Below, piece by piece: positions 43,939 through 52,793 of a DNA stretch of 64,000 nucleotides; position 1 is the first letter of the stretch; each line of letters starts with the position of its first letter. The notes beneath the pieces are model-generated. The model was given only the letters and a program-made list of their open reading frames with translations, was not told the origin of the DNA and ran no database searches. The translations under genes were made by a program, and so were the position numbers. This stretch comes from JABDQA01 sp963824415. GTDB lineage: Bacteria > Desulfobacterota > Desulfobulbia > Desulfobulbales > Desulfocapsaceae. The stretch is from NCBI GenBank assembly GCA_963824415.1, contig CAWGPM010000005.1, positions 434,001 to 498,000 on the forward strand. The letters run 5' to 3'.

Positions 43939-45291
43939 ATGTTTGAAAACCTGACAGATCGGCTGGAAGGGGTATTCAAGAAACTCCGCGGCCACGGCAT
44001 TCTCACCGAAGAGAACATCAAAGAAGCCATGCGCGAGGTGCGGATGGCCCTCCTGGAAGCCGATGTAAACTATCAGGTGGCCCGTGATTTCGTCGACGGG
44101 GTGACTGCCAAGGCGGTTGGCCAGCAAGTTTCGCAGAAACTTTCACCCGGTCAACAGGTTATCAAAATCGTTCATGATGAGCTCGTTGAACTGCTCGGCG
44201 GAAATACCGAGACCATCCGTCTGGATGGTGCCCAGCCGGTTACGATCATGCTCGCCGGCCTGCAGGGCTCAGGTAAAACAACCAGTGCAGGCAAACTTGC
44301 GGCCCAGCTGAAAAAACAGGGGCGCCGGGTCTATCTGGTTCCTGCCGATATCTACCGCCCGGCTGCCATCGAACAACTCCAGATCCTTGCAGAGCGGGTC
44401 GGTGTAGCGGTACATCCCTCAGACGCCGGCCACAAGCCCGTTGACATCTGCCGGCAGGCCTTGAGCGTGGCCAAGGAGAAGAACTACGATACCCTGATCA
44501 TCGACACTGCGGGCCGACTCCATGTCGACGAAGCTTTGATGGATGAACTTCAGGATATCCAGACGGCGGTACCGCTGTCCGAGGTGCTTTTCGTAGCCGA
44601 TGCGATGACCGGCCAGGACGCCGTCACCGTGGCCGACAAGTTCAACCATGACCTTGAAATATCCGGCGTCATCCTGACCAAAATGGAAGGTGATGCCAGA
44701 GGCGGTGCTGCTCTGTCGATCAAGCGGGTCACGGGTAAGCCGATCAAGTTCGTCGGTGTCGGTGAAGCACTCGATGCACTCGAGGTTTTTCACCCGGACC
44801 GGACCGCCTCGAGAATTCTCGGCATGGGCGACATGCTGACCCTGATAGAAAAAGCCGAAGAAGTCGTCGATCGCAAAAAAGCCGATAAGATCGCCAAAAA
44901 GCTTAAGCGCAATGAATTCACCCTGGAGGATTTTCTCGATCAGATCCAGCAGATCAAGAAGATGGGTTCGCTCGAGCAGATCATGGGCATGGTCCCCGGC
45001 ATCAATAAATTGAAGCAGCTAAAAGACGCCCCGCAGCCTGATGAAAAAGAGCTGGCCAAAACCGAAGCGATCATTCGCTCTATGACCATTAAAGAGCGCA
45101 GGAATCACCGGATCATCGACGCCAGCCGCAGACTGCGGATTGCCTCGGGCTCCGGCACCAGTGTGGCCGAGGTAAACCGGGTCTTAAAGAGTTATTCAGC
45201 GATGTTGAAGATGCTCAAGAAAATGCGCGGCAAGCCGGGGGTAATGTCCGGCAGAAAACGAAGAAAAGCCCCGAAGGGCATGAGAAGATAG
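43939..45291 (+). CDS. ffh: Signal recognition particle protein Ffh
   Basis: Ffh is the GTPase that binds SRP RNA and signal peptides and targets nascent membrane proteins to FtsY. The 450-residue protein has the N domain (1-90), the G domain with GLQGSGKTT, DTAGR and TKMEGDARGG, and the methionine-rich M domain with a basic C-terminus (SGRKRRKAPKGMRR). No Shine-Dalgarno sequence is visible before the ATG. It leads a long translation and RNA-modification run. Confidence 0.97.
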   Translation: MFENLTDRLEGVFKKLRGHGILTEENIKEAMREVRMALLEADVNYQVARDFVDGVTAKAVGQQVSQKLSPGQQVIKIVHDELVELLGGNTETIRLDGAQPVTIMLAGLQGSGKTTSAGKLAAQLKKQGRRVYLVPADIYRPAAIEQLQILAERVGVAVHPSDAGHKPVDICRQALSVAKEKNYDTLIIDTAGRLHVDEALMDELQDIQTAVPLSEVLFVADAMTGQDAVTVADKFNHDLEISGVILTKMEGDARGGAALSIKRVTGKPIKFVGVGEALDALEVFHPDRTASRILGMGDMLTLIEKAEEVVDRKKADKIAKKLKRNEFTLEDFLDQIQQIKKMGSLEQIMGMVPGINKLKQLKDAPQPDEKELAKTEAIIRSMTIKERRNHRIIDASRRLRIASGSGTSVAEVNRVLKSYSAMLKMLKKMRGKPGVMSGRKRRKAPKGMRR

Positions 45292-45357
45292 GAATCGGTC
45301 TCAGAAACCGACCGATCACCACATCGGAATTATCACAAGACAAGGAGAAATCCAAAA

Positions 45358-45606
45358 ATGGCAGTTCGAATCAGATTAACCAGACTTGGCAGGAAGAAAA
45401 AGCCGTTTTACCGAATCGTCGTCGCCGACAGCGAGAGCCCGCGGGACGGTAAATTTCTTGATATCGTCGGCACCTACGATCCACTGCAGGAGCCTGCCCA
45501 GATCGATATCAACGACAAGAAGCTGCAGGATTGGCTGGGCCGGGGGGCGCTGCCGTCCACCACGGTAAAAAGCCTGATCAAGAAAGCGGCACCGGCAGCC
45601 GAGTAA
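45358..45606 (+). CDS. rpsP: 30S ribosomal protein S16
   Basis: The 82-residue S16 protein begins AVRIRLTRLGRKKKPFYRIVVADS, the family signature. An AGGAG sequence lies before the ATG. It follows ffh by 66 bp and precedes khpA by 7 bp, the common rpsP-khpA-rimM-trmD-rplS order. Confidence 0.97.
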   Translation: MAVRIRLTRLGRKKKPFYRIVVADSESPRDGKFLDIVGTYDPLQEPAQIDINDKKLQDWLGRGALPSTTVKSLIKKAAPAAE

Positions 45607-45613
45607 AAAAGCT

Positions 45614-45844
45614 ATGCAGGAACTGATCACGCACATTGCCACTGCCCTGGTCGATAATACCGAACAGGTCACCGTCTCGTGCAGCGAGAACGACGATACC
45701 GTCGCCATCGAGCTCACCGTGGCCCAGGAAGACCTGGGCAAGGTAATCGGCAAGCAGGGTCGCACCGCCCGGGCCATGCGCTCGTTACTGGCGGCTGCGG
45801 CGGCACGGGACAACAAGAAATCGCGGCTCGACATTCTGGAATAA
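45614..45844 (+). CDS. khpA: KH-domain RNA-binding protein KhpA
   Basis: This small RNA-binding protein of 76 residues has one KH domain. The GxxG loop is GKQG in LGKVIGKQGRTARAMRSLL. KhpA works with KhpB in RNA chaperoning in some bacteria. It lies between rpsP and rimM as usual. Confidence 0.93.
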   Translation: MQELITHIATALVDNTEQVTVSCSENDDTVAIELTVAQEDLGKVIGKQGRTARAMRSLLAAAAARDNKKSRLDILE

Positions 45845-45856
45845 GCACCGCTTGTC

Positions 45857-46405
45857 ATGACGCCGCAGTATCCATACCCTGCCGACAGGTATATGCTGGT
45901 CGGTTCGGTAACCAGGAGTCATGGCCTGAAAGGCGAGCTGAAGATAGCTCCTCATGCCAGACCGCCTGAACACTTTGATAATTACAGCCGGGCTGCCCTT
46001 GTAGCAGTCGACGGCCGGATGACCGACCTGTTGGCCATAACCGCTTGCAGGGTTCAAAAGAGCCAGGTCATCCTGAAACTCGATACCATTGACACAAAAA
46101 ACGAGGCGGACCTCACCATTGAGATGGGAGTACTGGTCGATATCGAGGAAGCGCAAACAGTCGAACATGGTGCAGCACATCATCCCCTGCAGGGGCTTGC
46201 CGTCTGGACCGTGGATGACATCCTGATCGGCGAGGTTGAAGCCATTGGCGGCAGTGGAGCCCAGGAGCTTCTTATCGTCAGCGATGGAGCCCGGGAGTAT
46301 CTCATCCCGCTGGTCAAGGAAATCGTCGTTTCAGCTGATGAAGCGCGTCTGGTCATCGATCCACCGGACGGCCTGCTCGAGCTGAACCAGGATCTGAAAT
46401 CCTGA
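45857..46405 (+). CDS. rimM: Ribosome maturation factor RimM
   Basis: RimM assists 30S head assembly and binds S19. The 182-residue protein has an N-terminal barrel (VGSVTRSHGLKGELKI) and a C-terminal PRC-like barrel (HPLQGLAVWTVDDILIGEV, then ELLIVSDGAREYLIPLVKEIV). It lies in the standard operon position before trmD. Confidence 0.94.
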   Translation: MTPQYPYPADRYMLVGSVTRSHGLKGELKIAPHARPPEHFDNYSRAALVAVDGRMTDLLAITACRVQKSQVILKLDTIDTKNEADLTIEMGVLVDIEEAQTVEHGAAHHPLQGLAVWTVDDILIGEVEAIGGSGAQELLIVSDGAREYLIPLVKEIVVSADEARLVIDPPDGLLELNQDLKS

Positions 46406-46415
46406 GCGGGTGGTC

Positions 46416-47192
46416 ATGCGTTTTTCGATTCTGACGATATTTCCGGCCCTGATCGACTCAGCGCTTAAAGAAGGCGTGGTCGGCAGGGCCCGTGATGCAG
46501 AAATCATCGATGTCGAGATGCTCAACCTCAGGGATTTCGCCAGAGACAGGCATCGTACCACCGACGACCGACCCTTCGGCGGCGGCGAGGGCATGGTGAT
46601 GACTCCAGAACCCTTGAGTCTGGCGGTACAAAAAGCCCGCAGCGGTGACGGGCCGCGGCAGCACAGTCGGGTCGTGCTGCTGAGCCCGCAGGGCAGGCAG
46701 CTGAGCCAGAGCGTAGCCGAAGATCTGGGCCGCGAAGATCATCTGATTCTGGTCTGTGGCCGCTATGAAGGAGTTGACGAGCGTTTCAGGCTCCACTACG
46801 TCGATGATGAGATTTCCATTGGCGATTTCATCTTAAGCGGCGGGGAACTGCCGGCACTGGTAGTTATCGACGCGGTGACCAGGCTGATCCCGGGGGTACT
46901 CGGCTGCTCATCTTCGGCTGCCAACGATACCTTCAGCAGAAATCTGCTCAAGCACCCCCAGTATACCAGGCCCCGGGTTTTCGAAGGGCTCGAGGTACCG
47001 GACGAGCTGCTCAGCGGAGATCACCAGAGGATCGAAGAGTATCGTTTTCTCGCCTCGGTCAGAAGGACTATTGAAAAACGGCCCGACCTGCTGCAGGAAG
47101 AATCCTTCAGCGAGGCAGAAAAAAAACTGCTGCTCAAACATGGCATCGACTGCAAAGCCCTTACCGGCGCTGCAGCAAGAGGGCAGCAATGA
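46416..47192 (+). CDS. trmD: tRNA (guanine(37)-N1)-methyltransferase
   Basis: TrmD methylates G37 of tRNAs and prevents frameshifting. The 258-residue SPOUT enzyme has FSILTIFPALI at its start, then RPFGGGEGMVM, the knot segment CGRYEGVDER and DDEISIGDFILSGGE. ATG at 46416 is used, though a GTG two codons upstream is possible. Its stop overlaps the next start (ATGA). Confidence 0.96.
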   Translation: MRFSILTIFPALIDSALKEGVVGRARDAEIIDVEMLNLRDFARDRHRTTDDRPFGGGEGMVMTPEPLSLAVQKARSGDGPRQHSRVVLLSPQGRQLSQSVAEDLGREDHLILVCGRYEGVDERFRLHYVDDEISIGDFILSGGELPALVVIDAVTRLIPGVLGCSSSAANDTFSRNLLKHPQYTRPRVFEGLEVPDELLSGDHQRIEEYRFLASVRRTIEKRPDLLQEESFSEAEKKLLLKHGIDCKALTGAAARGQQ

Positions 47193-47761
47193 GCCAGAAC
47201 GGGCTGTCGATTGCACTGCTCCACCATCCGGTACTCAACAAGGTCGGAGAGACGATCGGCTCGGCGGTGACCAACCTGGATCTGCACGATATCGCCAGGG
47301 TCGCCAGGACATATGGGGTCGGTGATTATTATGTTGCCACGCCGTTTGGGGATCAGCATGAATTGATCGAAGAAATTACCGATCACTGGCTGCATGGTCA
47401 CGGGGCTCGGGCCAACCCGGCACGCAGGGAGGCACTTGCCATCATCCGGCCGGCCAGAAACCTCGATGAGATTGTCGAGCAAGTCTCGGATCGATATGAG
47501 CAGGAGGTGCTGATCGTGGCCACCAGCGCCAGGCGGCAGCAGCAGATTACACAGATCGATTATCCGGCCCTGCGTGAGCGACTCGACGAAGAAAAACCGG
47601 TCCTGCTGGTTTTCGGCACCGCCCACGGTCTGGCGCCGACGGTTCTACAGAGGGTAGATGCCGTGTTAGAGCCGATTCAGCCGGACTCGGACTACAATCA
47701 CCTGTCGGTTCGATCGGCAGTGTCGATTGTACTTGACCGGTTATTGGGTAAGCATAGATAA
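47189..47761 (+). CDS. SPOUT-family RNA methyltransferase (TrmD-associated)
   Basis: This 190-residue protein of the SPOUT RNA-methyltransferase type (Pfam PF09936-like) is often encoded between trmD and rplS in Desulfobacterota and Thermotogae. The N-terminal IALLHHPVLNKVGETIGSAVTN and the C-terminal knot region with LLVFGTAHGLAP are characteristic. The RNA target is unknown. The start overlaps the trmD stop by 4 bp. The stop codon lies in the first copy of an 18-bp tandem repeat. Confidence 0.88.
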   Translation: MSQNGLSIALLHHPVLNKVGETIGSAVTNLDLHDIARVARTYGVGDYYVATPFGDQHELIEEITDHWLHGHGARANPARREALAIIRPARNLDEIVEQVSDRYEQEVLIVATSARRQQQITQIDYPALRERLDEEKPVLLVFGTAHGLAPTVLQRVDAVLEPIQPDSDYNHLSVRSAVSIVLDRLLGKHR

Positions 47762-47793
47762 TTGGAAGAAGAAACATAATTGGAAGAAGAAAC
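47758..47793. repeat. 18-bp tandem duplication before rplS
   Basis: The sequence ATAATTGGAAGAAGAAAC occurs twice head to tail (47758-47775 and 47776-47793). It covers the stop codon of the SPOUT gene and duplicates a GGAAGAAG purine tract ahead of rplS. It looks like a recent slippage duplication. Confidence 0.8.
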
Positions 47794-47829
47794 CACAAGA
47801 ACAGCTAAGCACAACAAAAGAGAAACATC

Positions 47830-48180
47830 ATGAATCCGATCATAAACAGAATTGACCAGGAGCAGATGCGCTATGATCATCCGGACTTTCGCCCGGGAGA
47901 TACGGTAAAGGTGCATATCCGCATCATAGAGGGCAACAAGGAACGCATCCAGATTTTCCAGGGTGTGGTGATCAAGCGCAAGCGCGGTGACATGGACGCA
48001 TCCTATACGGTGCGCAAAGTGTCGCACGGTGTCGGCGTCGAGAAAACTTTTGCGTTGCACAATCCCCGGATCGAGAAAATAGAGCTGGTGTCCCGCGGCA
48101 GGGTCAGGCGCTCACGCCTTTACTACCTGCGCGAACGTCGGGGCAAGGCGGCCCGAATCCGCGAACGCGGCATTCGCTAG
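47830..48180 (+). CDS. rplS: 50S ribosomal protein L19
   Basis: The 116-residue L19 protein has the hallmark FRPGDTVKVHIRI, IQIFQGVVIKRKRG and the C-terminal RSRLYYLRERRGKAARIRER. It closes the rpsP-trmD-rplS block and is followed by rnhB, as in many bacteria. Confidence 0.97.
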   Translation: MNPIINRIDQEQMRYDHPDFRPGDTVKVHIRIIEGNKERIQIFQGVVIKRKRGDMDASYTVRKVSHGVGVEKTFALHNPRIEKIELVSRGRVRRSRLYYLRERRGKAARIRERGIR

Positions 48181-48228
48181 CCGATTTCCACTTCCTGATT
48201 CGACCGGGTCCAGGGCTGCGCCAGTGCG

Positions 48229-48927
48229 GTGCCAAACCCGACCCGGTCGCTGTCTGGACTGATGGCATCTCTGGTGCATGAAACAAGCAATCCGAACGAC
48301 ACCTTCCAGTTCGAGCGGATGCTCCTCAAGCGGGGCTTCTGCACCATCGCAGGTACCGATGAAGTCGGCCGCGGACCGCTGGCCGGTCCTGTGGTTGCGG
48401 CCTCGGTCATCCTGCCCCCGGACTGCGCCCACCAGCATTTCTGCGATTCGAAACAGACCACCGAAAGACAGCGCTACCAGCTCAGAGATCTGCTCCGCGA
48501 GATCGGTGCGGTGATGGGCATCGGTATCGTTTCACCCGCAACCATCGATAAAATAAATATCCTCCAGGCCTCGCTGCTGGCCATGAAGCGCTCGATCGAT
48601 GAGCTCACCAGGGCTCAGATGACGCCTGATTTCATCCTGGTGGACGGCAGGCATACCCTGCCGGTGGCCACTCCTCAGGAGGCGCTGATAAAGGGCGACG
48701 GGAGGAGTGCGTCGATTGCGGCAGCTTCGATCGTGGCCAAGATCGCCCGGGACGAGATCATGGCAGAACTTCACCAGCACTTTCCGCAATATAATTTTGC
48801 TGCCAACAAGGGCTACCCCACCAGGGAGCATCGCCGAAACGTGGCGAAGCACGGCCCCAGCCCGGTTCACAGGCTCACTTTCAAAGGAGTTAAGGAATTT
48901 GTCTCGAGAGCGGATCAGCCTCGGTAA
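48229..48927 (+). CDS. rnhB: Ribonuclease HII
   Basis: RNase HII removes ribonucleotides and RNA primers from DNA. The protein has the catalytic acids in GTDEVGRGPLAGPV, DSKQTT, LVDGRH and ASIVAKIARD. It is 232 residues from the GTG at 48229. ATG at 48262 gives 221 residues and is equally plausible, and no strong ribosome-binding site separates them. Its 3' end overlaps yraN by 29 bp. Confidence 0.94.
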   Translation: MPNPTRSLSGLMASLVHETSNPNDTFQFERMLLKRGFCTIAGTDEVGRGPLAGPVVAASVILPPDCAHQHFCDSKQTTERQRYQLRDLLREIGAVMGIGIVSPATIDKINILQASLLAMKRSIDELTRAQMTPDFILVDGRHTLPVATPQEALIKGDGRSASIAAASIVAKIARDEIMAELHQHFPQYNFAANKGYPTREHRRNVAKHGPSPVHRLTFKGVKEFVSRADQPR

Positions 48928-49264
48928 ATCGGGAGAGGATATCGCGGTCGACTATCTGCAGAATTGTGGATATCGTTTACTTACCCGGAACTACCGGCGC
49001 AAAAGCGGAGAAATCGACATTATCTGCCTGGACGGCGACACCTATGTCTTTATCGAAGTAAAAACCAGAAAAACCAGGCGCTACGGCCATCCACTGGAGG
49101 CGGTGACCATACCTAAACAGCGTCAGATCAGTTTTACCGCCCTTGACTACCTGACCCGACGCGGCCTGCTGGAAAGCCCGGTGCGCTTTGATGTCATTGC
49201 CATCATAAATGACGCAGCCGAGGTTCAGCTAACCCATATAAAAGACGCCTTTGAAGCCTCTTAA
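48899..49264 (+). CDS. yraN: YraN/UPF0102 family endonuclease-like protein
   Basis: This 121-residue UPF0102 protein with a Holliday-junction-resolvase-like fold has GEDIAVDYLQNCGYRLLTRNYR, then GEIDIICLDG and FIEVKTRK, the nuclease-type core. I chose the TTG at 48899 because GGAG and AAGGA precede it and because it begins at the conserved N-terminus. A longer frame would read through rnhB. The rnhB-yraN pairing is widespread. Confidence 0.9.
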   Translation: MSRERISLGKSGEDIAVDYLQNCGYRLLTRNYRRKSGEIDIICLDGDTYVFIEVKTRKTRRYGHPLEAVTIPKQRQISFTALDYLTRRGLLESPVRFDVIAIINDAAEVQLTHIKDAFEAS

Positions 49265-49303
49265 GACAATCCACCAATCAGGCGCACCCTGCGGTATTGC
49301 TCC

Positions 49304-50347
49304 ATGACATTTGATTCGGATACAAACCAGAACAGAATCGCTGCTCCCATCGGCATAACCATGGGCTGTCCCGCCTCGATCGGTCCTGAGATCGTCCTCA
49401 AGTACCATCAGTCCAGCCGAGCCGGCCTGCACATGCCTATCGTCGTAATCGGCGATATCGGCGTTCTGGAAAAATGCATGCATGGCCTCGGCCTTGATCT
49501 GGTATTGCGGTCATGGCGCCCGGGGTCGAAGGTAGACCACGCAGCGGTCAATGTTTTCGAAGAATCAGGTATTGATACCGGACAATTCACCTTCGGCTGC
49601 CCGACTCCCGAGACCAGCCGGGCGATGGCGACCTATGTTGAACGGGGCGTCACGCTGTCCCGAAATAATGAAATCAGCGCCCTGGTCACCTGCGCTATTT
49701 CCAAATTATCACTCAATCAGGCCGGCTATGAATTTCCCGGTCACACGGAACTGCTGGCCAGCAGGACCGGTGCAAAGCGAGTGGCGATGATGCTGGCCGG
49801 CAGCACACTAAGGGTTGTCCCGGCCACTATCCACTGCCCGTTGTCAAGAGTCGTGAGCCTGCTCAACCGTGAAGATCTGACGGGGTTAATAGAACTCGTT
49901 GCTGAGCGGTTGCAGGAAGATTTCGGCATCGATTTTCCGCGGATCGGCGTGGCTGGTCTCAATCCCCATGCTGGAGAGAGCGGGCTATTCGGCCATGAGG
50001 AACTGGAAATCATCGCTCCCGCGGTGGCAGAAGCCCAGAAACGTTTTCGACAGACTGCTGAAATCACCGGCCCCTACCCGCCGGACACCGTTTTCTATAA
50101 AGCACGGTGCGGCCGGTTCGATGCGGTGGTTGCCATGTACCACGACCAGGGACTTATTCCGTTCAAGCTCCTGCACTTCGATGATGGTGTCAACGTCACC
50201 CTTGGCCTGCCGATTATCAGAACCTCGGTCGATCACGGCACCGCCTATGACATCGCCGGTCAGGGTATCGCCGGGATCAGCAGTCTCAATTCCGCTATTC
50301 TGCTGGCCCAGACGATGGCAGTCCACCGTGCAGGCAGGTCCTGCTGA
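49304..50347 (+). CDS. pdxA: 4-hydroxythreonine-4-phosphate dehydrogenase
   Basis: PdxA is an NAD-dependent dehydrogenase/decarboxylase in DXP-dependent pyridoxal phosphate synthesis. The 347-residue protein has the ITMGCPASIGPEI start, FPGHTE, the metal site in VAGLNPHAGE and MYHDQGLIPFK. This is normal family length. It is 39 bp after yraN and 44 bp before tmk. Confidence 0.93.
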   Translation: MTFDSDTNQNRIAAPIGITMGCPASIGPEIVLKYHQSSRAGLHMPIVVIGDIGVLEKCMHGLGLDLVLRSWRPGSKVDHAAVNVFEESGIDTGQFTFGCPTPETSRAMATYVERGVTLSRNNEISALVTCAISKLSLNQAGYEFPGHTELLASRTGAKRVAMMLAGSTLRVVPATIHCPLSRVVSLLNREDLTGLIELVAERLQEDFGIDFPRIGVAGLNPHAGESGLFGHEELEIIAPAVAEAQKRFRQTAEITGPYPPDTVFYKARCGRFDAVVAMYHDQGLIPFKLLHFDDGVNVTLGLPIIRTSVDHGTAYDIAGQGIAGISSLNSAILLAQTMAVHRAGRSC

Positions 50348-50391
50348 AATATCTGCGTCAGGACATTCATGAACACGAGAAATGAGCAAAC

Positions 50392-51039
50392 ATGACCAGC
50401 AAGGAAGACAGGCGTGGCCGATTAATTGTTTTCGAGGGCATAGATGGAACCGGCAAATCGACCCAGCAAAAGCTGCTTGCCGACGTGCTCAGAAATCGCG
50501 GCTGCGATGTCATTGAAACCAGAGAGCCCACAGAGGGCAAATTCGGCCAGAAGATTCGAGCCCACTATTTGAGTAGGGAAGCGCTTTCACCTGCCCGTGA
50601 GCTCGAACTATTCATCGCGGACCGCAAAGAACATCTGCAAAAGGCGATTCTTCCGGCCCTGAGAGCCGGCAAGATCGTGCTGTGCGATCGTTATTTCCTC
50701 TCGACAGCAGCCTATCAGGGAGCTGCAGGACTTGAGCCGGAGGCAATTCTTGCTCTGCATGCATTTGCTCCGGAGCCCGACCTGGCGCTTATCATTGAGC
50801 TCGAGCCGGCCGAAAGTATCCGCAGGATTACCCAGAAGCGGGGTGACAGGCTCAACGATTTCGAACAATTGGAGGGCCTGAAAAAAGTCGATGGTATTTT
50901 TAAACAAATGAAATTACCCTATATACAGCGAATTGACGGCTCCGCCCCGAAAATCGAGGTCCACCGCCAGGTGTTGAGCCATGTTGACAGCCTGCTTCAA
51001 TCGGCTGATCCCCCGCAGCCCACCCCGGAGCTTTTGTGA
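50392..51039 (+). CDS. tmk: Thymidylate kinase
   Basis: Tmk phosphorylates dTMP to dTDP. The 215-residue protein has P-loop FEGIDGTGKSTQ, the DR[YF] segment CDRYFLSTAAYQG and ETREPTEG. The next gene has a GTG that overlaps this stop, so translation could be coupled. Confidence 0.95.
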   Translation: MTSKEDRRGRLIVFEGIDGTGKSTQQKLLADVLRNRGCDVIETREPTEGKFGQKIRAHYLSREALSPARELELFIADRKEHLQKAILPALRAGKIVLCDRYFLSTAAYQGAAGLEPEAILALHAFAPEPDLALIIELEPAESIRRITQKRGDRLNDFEQLEGLKKVDGIFKQMKLPYIQRIDGSAPKIEVHRQVLSHVDSLLQSADPPQPTPELL

Positions 51040-51107
51040 AACAGCAAAGCACAACCCGGCGTTTAATCCAACGCAACCCAACAGCGCAGCTGAGCGGCAT
51101 CAACAAA

Positions 51108-52793
51108 ATGCAAGTATGCATCATTTCGGCCCTGGTCTGCCTGCTGCTTGCCTCTTGTGCGGGTACCAGTAGCTCTCCTCCTCCCCCTACCCTGAATAAT
51201 GACGTTAATCAAGATCTGTCCTGCTCGTATTTCTATTTCCTCTGGGGCACCCACGCCGAATATGAGCGGCGCTACTCGGAAGCGCTCGATGCCTACGAAA
51301 AAGCCCTGGTCTGCGACCCTGCGGCCGACTACATCAAGCATAAGCTGCCCCTGCTGTATATCAAAAAAGGCGATACCGAACAGGCAATCGCCCTATTGGA
51401 AGAGGCCATCGAGGTCGATCCGCAGGACACCGCCAGTCGCGCCCTTTTAGCCAGACTGCTGGTTCAGCAGAAAATGGTTCCACGCGCCATTGACCAATAT
51501 GAGCGGATTCTCGAATACGACGGCGATGACCAGCAGACCCTGCTCAGTCTCGGGGTCCTGCTCAGCCAGACCGGGGAGACGAAACGGGCCCGCGACTACC
51601 TGCGCAAACTGGTCCAGCTCAACCCTGAATCCTATTTTGGCCACCTTGCTCTGGCCCGGATAAGTGAAAACCACGAAGAGACCGAAGCCCTCTATATGCA
51701 GGCTCTGGATCTGAACTTCTCGATAGATCTCTGCTATGAGATTGCCCGGTTTTATCTTGAGCAGGAACAATATGAACCCGCCATCGACCTTCTGCGCCGG
51801 GTTCTTGACCAGGACCCCAGCCAGGAACAGGCCCGATTGACGGTGGTGCAGGCGCTGCTGGCCCTGGATCAGGAGGAAGCGGCGATTGCCGAACTCAGCC
51901 TGATGCCCGCCTATCGGAATTCACCGGTCCAGCTTTCTCTGGTCCTAAGCAAGCTCTACCTCAGGCTCGATAATCAGCAACAGGCCATTGACAATCTTTT
52001 AGCAATCCTCTCCCGGGAAAATAATTCCGAGGCCCTTTACCTGCTTGGCATGATCTATTCAGATCGGGAACAATTCACCGAAGCCCTCGATGTGCTCGAA
52101 CAGATCAGCCCGGAGCAGGATGAATTCGAAGATGGTGTGTTTTTACGCGCTAAAATCCTGCACCAGTCGGGACGCACCGACACGGCGCTGGCCATGCTGG
52201 GCAACTACCTGGCCGACGAAGCGACCAGCAGACCTATGCTCTATATCATCGCCGCTTCGCTCTATCAGGATATCGATGACGATATGACGGCCACCGAAAT
52301 GCTGGCCCGCAGCTACCAAAAATACCCGGACAACGAACGCGTGCTCTTCGAGTATGGCCTGCAACTCGAGCGCACCGGCCAGATTGACAAGGCTGTATCG
52401 ATCATGGAGGAACTGCTGCTGATCAAGCCGGATCACGCTGAAGCACTTAATTTTATAGGCTATTCCTGGGCTGATGCGGGCAGAAACCTGGAGCTTGCCC
52501 TGGACTATATCGAGCGGGCAATCGAGCTCAAACCGGGAAACGGCTATATCCAGGACAGCCTGGGCTGGGTGCATTTTCGGCTCGGCAACCTCGAACGGGC
52601 CAAAAGCGAACTGCTTGCAGCACTCAAGCTGCTACCGGAAGACCCCCACATCCATGACCATCTGGGTGATGTCTATCGGGCCCTGGGTGATACCGCAAAA
52701 GCACGCGCTTCCTATCGCAAAGCGCTTGAGCTCTTTGACGACGAGCAGAAAAAATCACAGGTTCAGATAAAACTCGATGGCCTCAGCAACTGA
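51108..52793 (+). CDS. TPR-repeat lipoprotein
   Basis: This is a large tetratricopeptide protein with a lipoprotein signal (hydrophobic run and lipobox LLASC, counted from ATG 51108) and about twelve helical TPR or TPR-like repeats over its length. The final repeats are canonical (NFIGYSWADAGRNLELALDYIERA, DSLGWVHFRLGNLERAKSEL, DHLGDVYRALGDTAKA). A GTG at 51036 overlapping the tmk stop would add 24 residues. It precedes a LolB-like gene, the arrangement known from Betaproteobacteria. An outer-membrane assembly or lipid role is inferred only. Confidence 0.85.
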   Translation: MQVCIISALVCLLLASCAGTSSSPPPPTLNNDVNQDLSCSYFYFLWGTHAEYERRYSEALDAYEKALVCDPAADYIKHKLPLLYIKKGDTEQAIALLEEAIEVDPQDTASRALLARLLVQQKMVPRAIDQYERILEYDGDDQQTLLSLGVLLSQTGETKRARDYLRKLVQLNPESYFGHLALARISENHEETEALYMQALDLNFSIDLCYEIARFYLEQEQYEPAIDLLRRVLDQDPSQEQARLTVVQALLALDQEEAAIAELSLMPAYRNSPVQLSLVLSKLYLRLDNQQQAIDNLLAILSRENNSEALYLLGMIYSDREQFTEALDVLEQISPEQDEFEDGVFLRAKILHQSGRTDTALAMLGNYLADEATSRPMLYIIAASLYQDIDDDMTATEMLARSYQKYPDNERVLFEYGLQLERTGQIDKAVSIMEELLLIKPDHAEALNFIGYSWADAGRNLELALDYIERAIELKPGNGYIQDSLGWVHFRLGNLERAKSELLAALKLLPEDPHIHDHLGDVYRALGDTAKARASYRKALELFDDEQKKSQVQIKLDGLSN

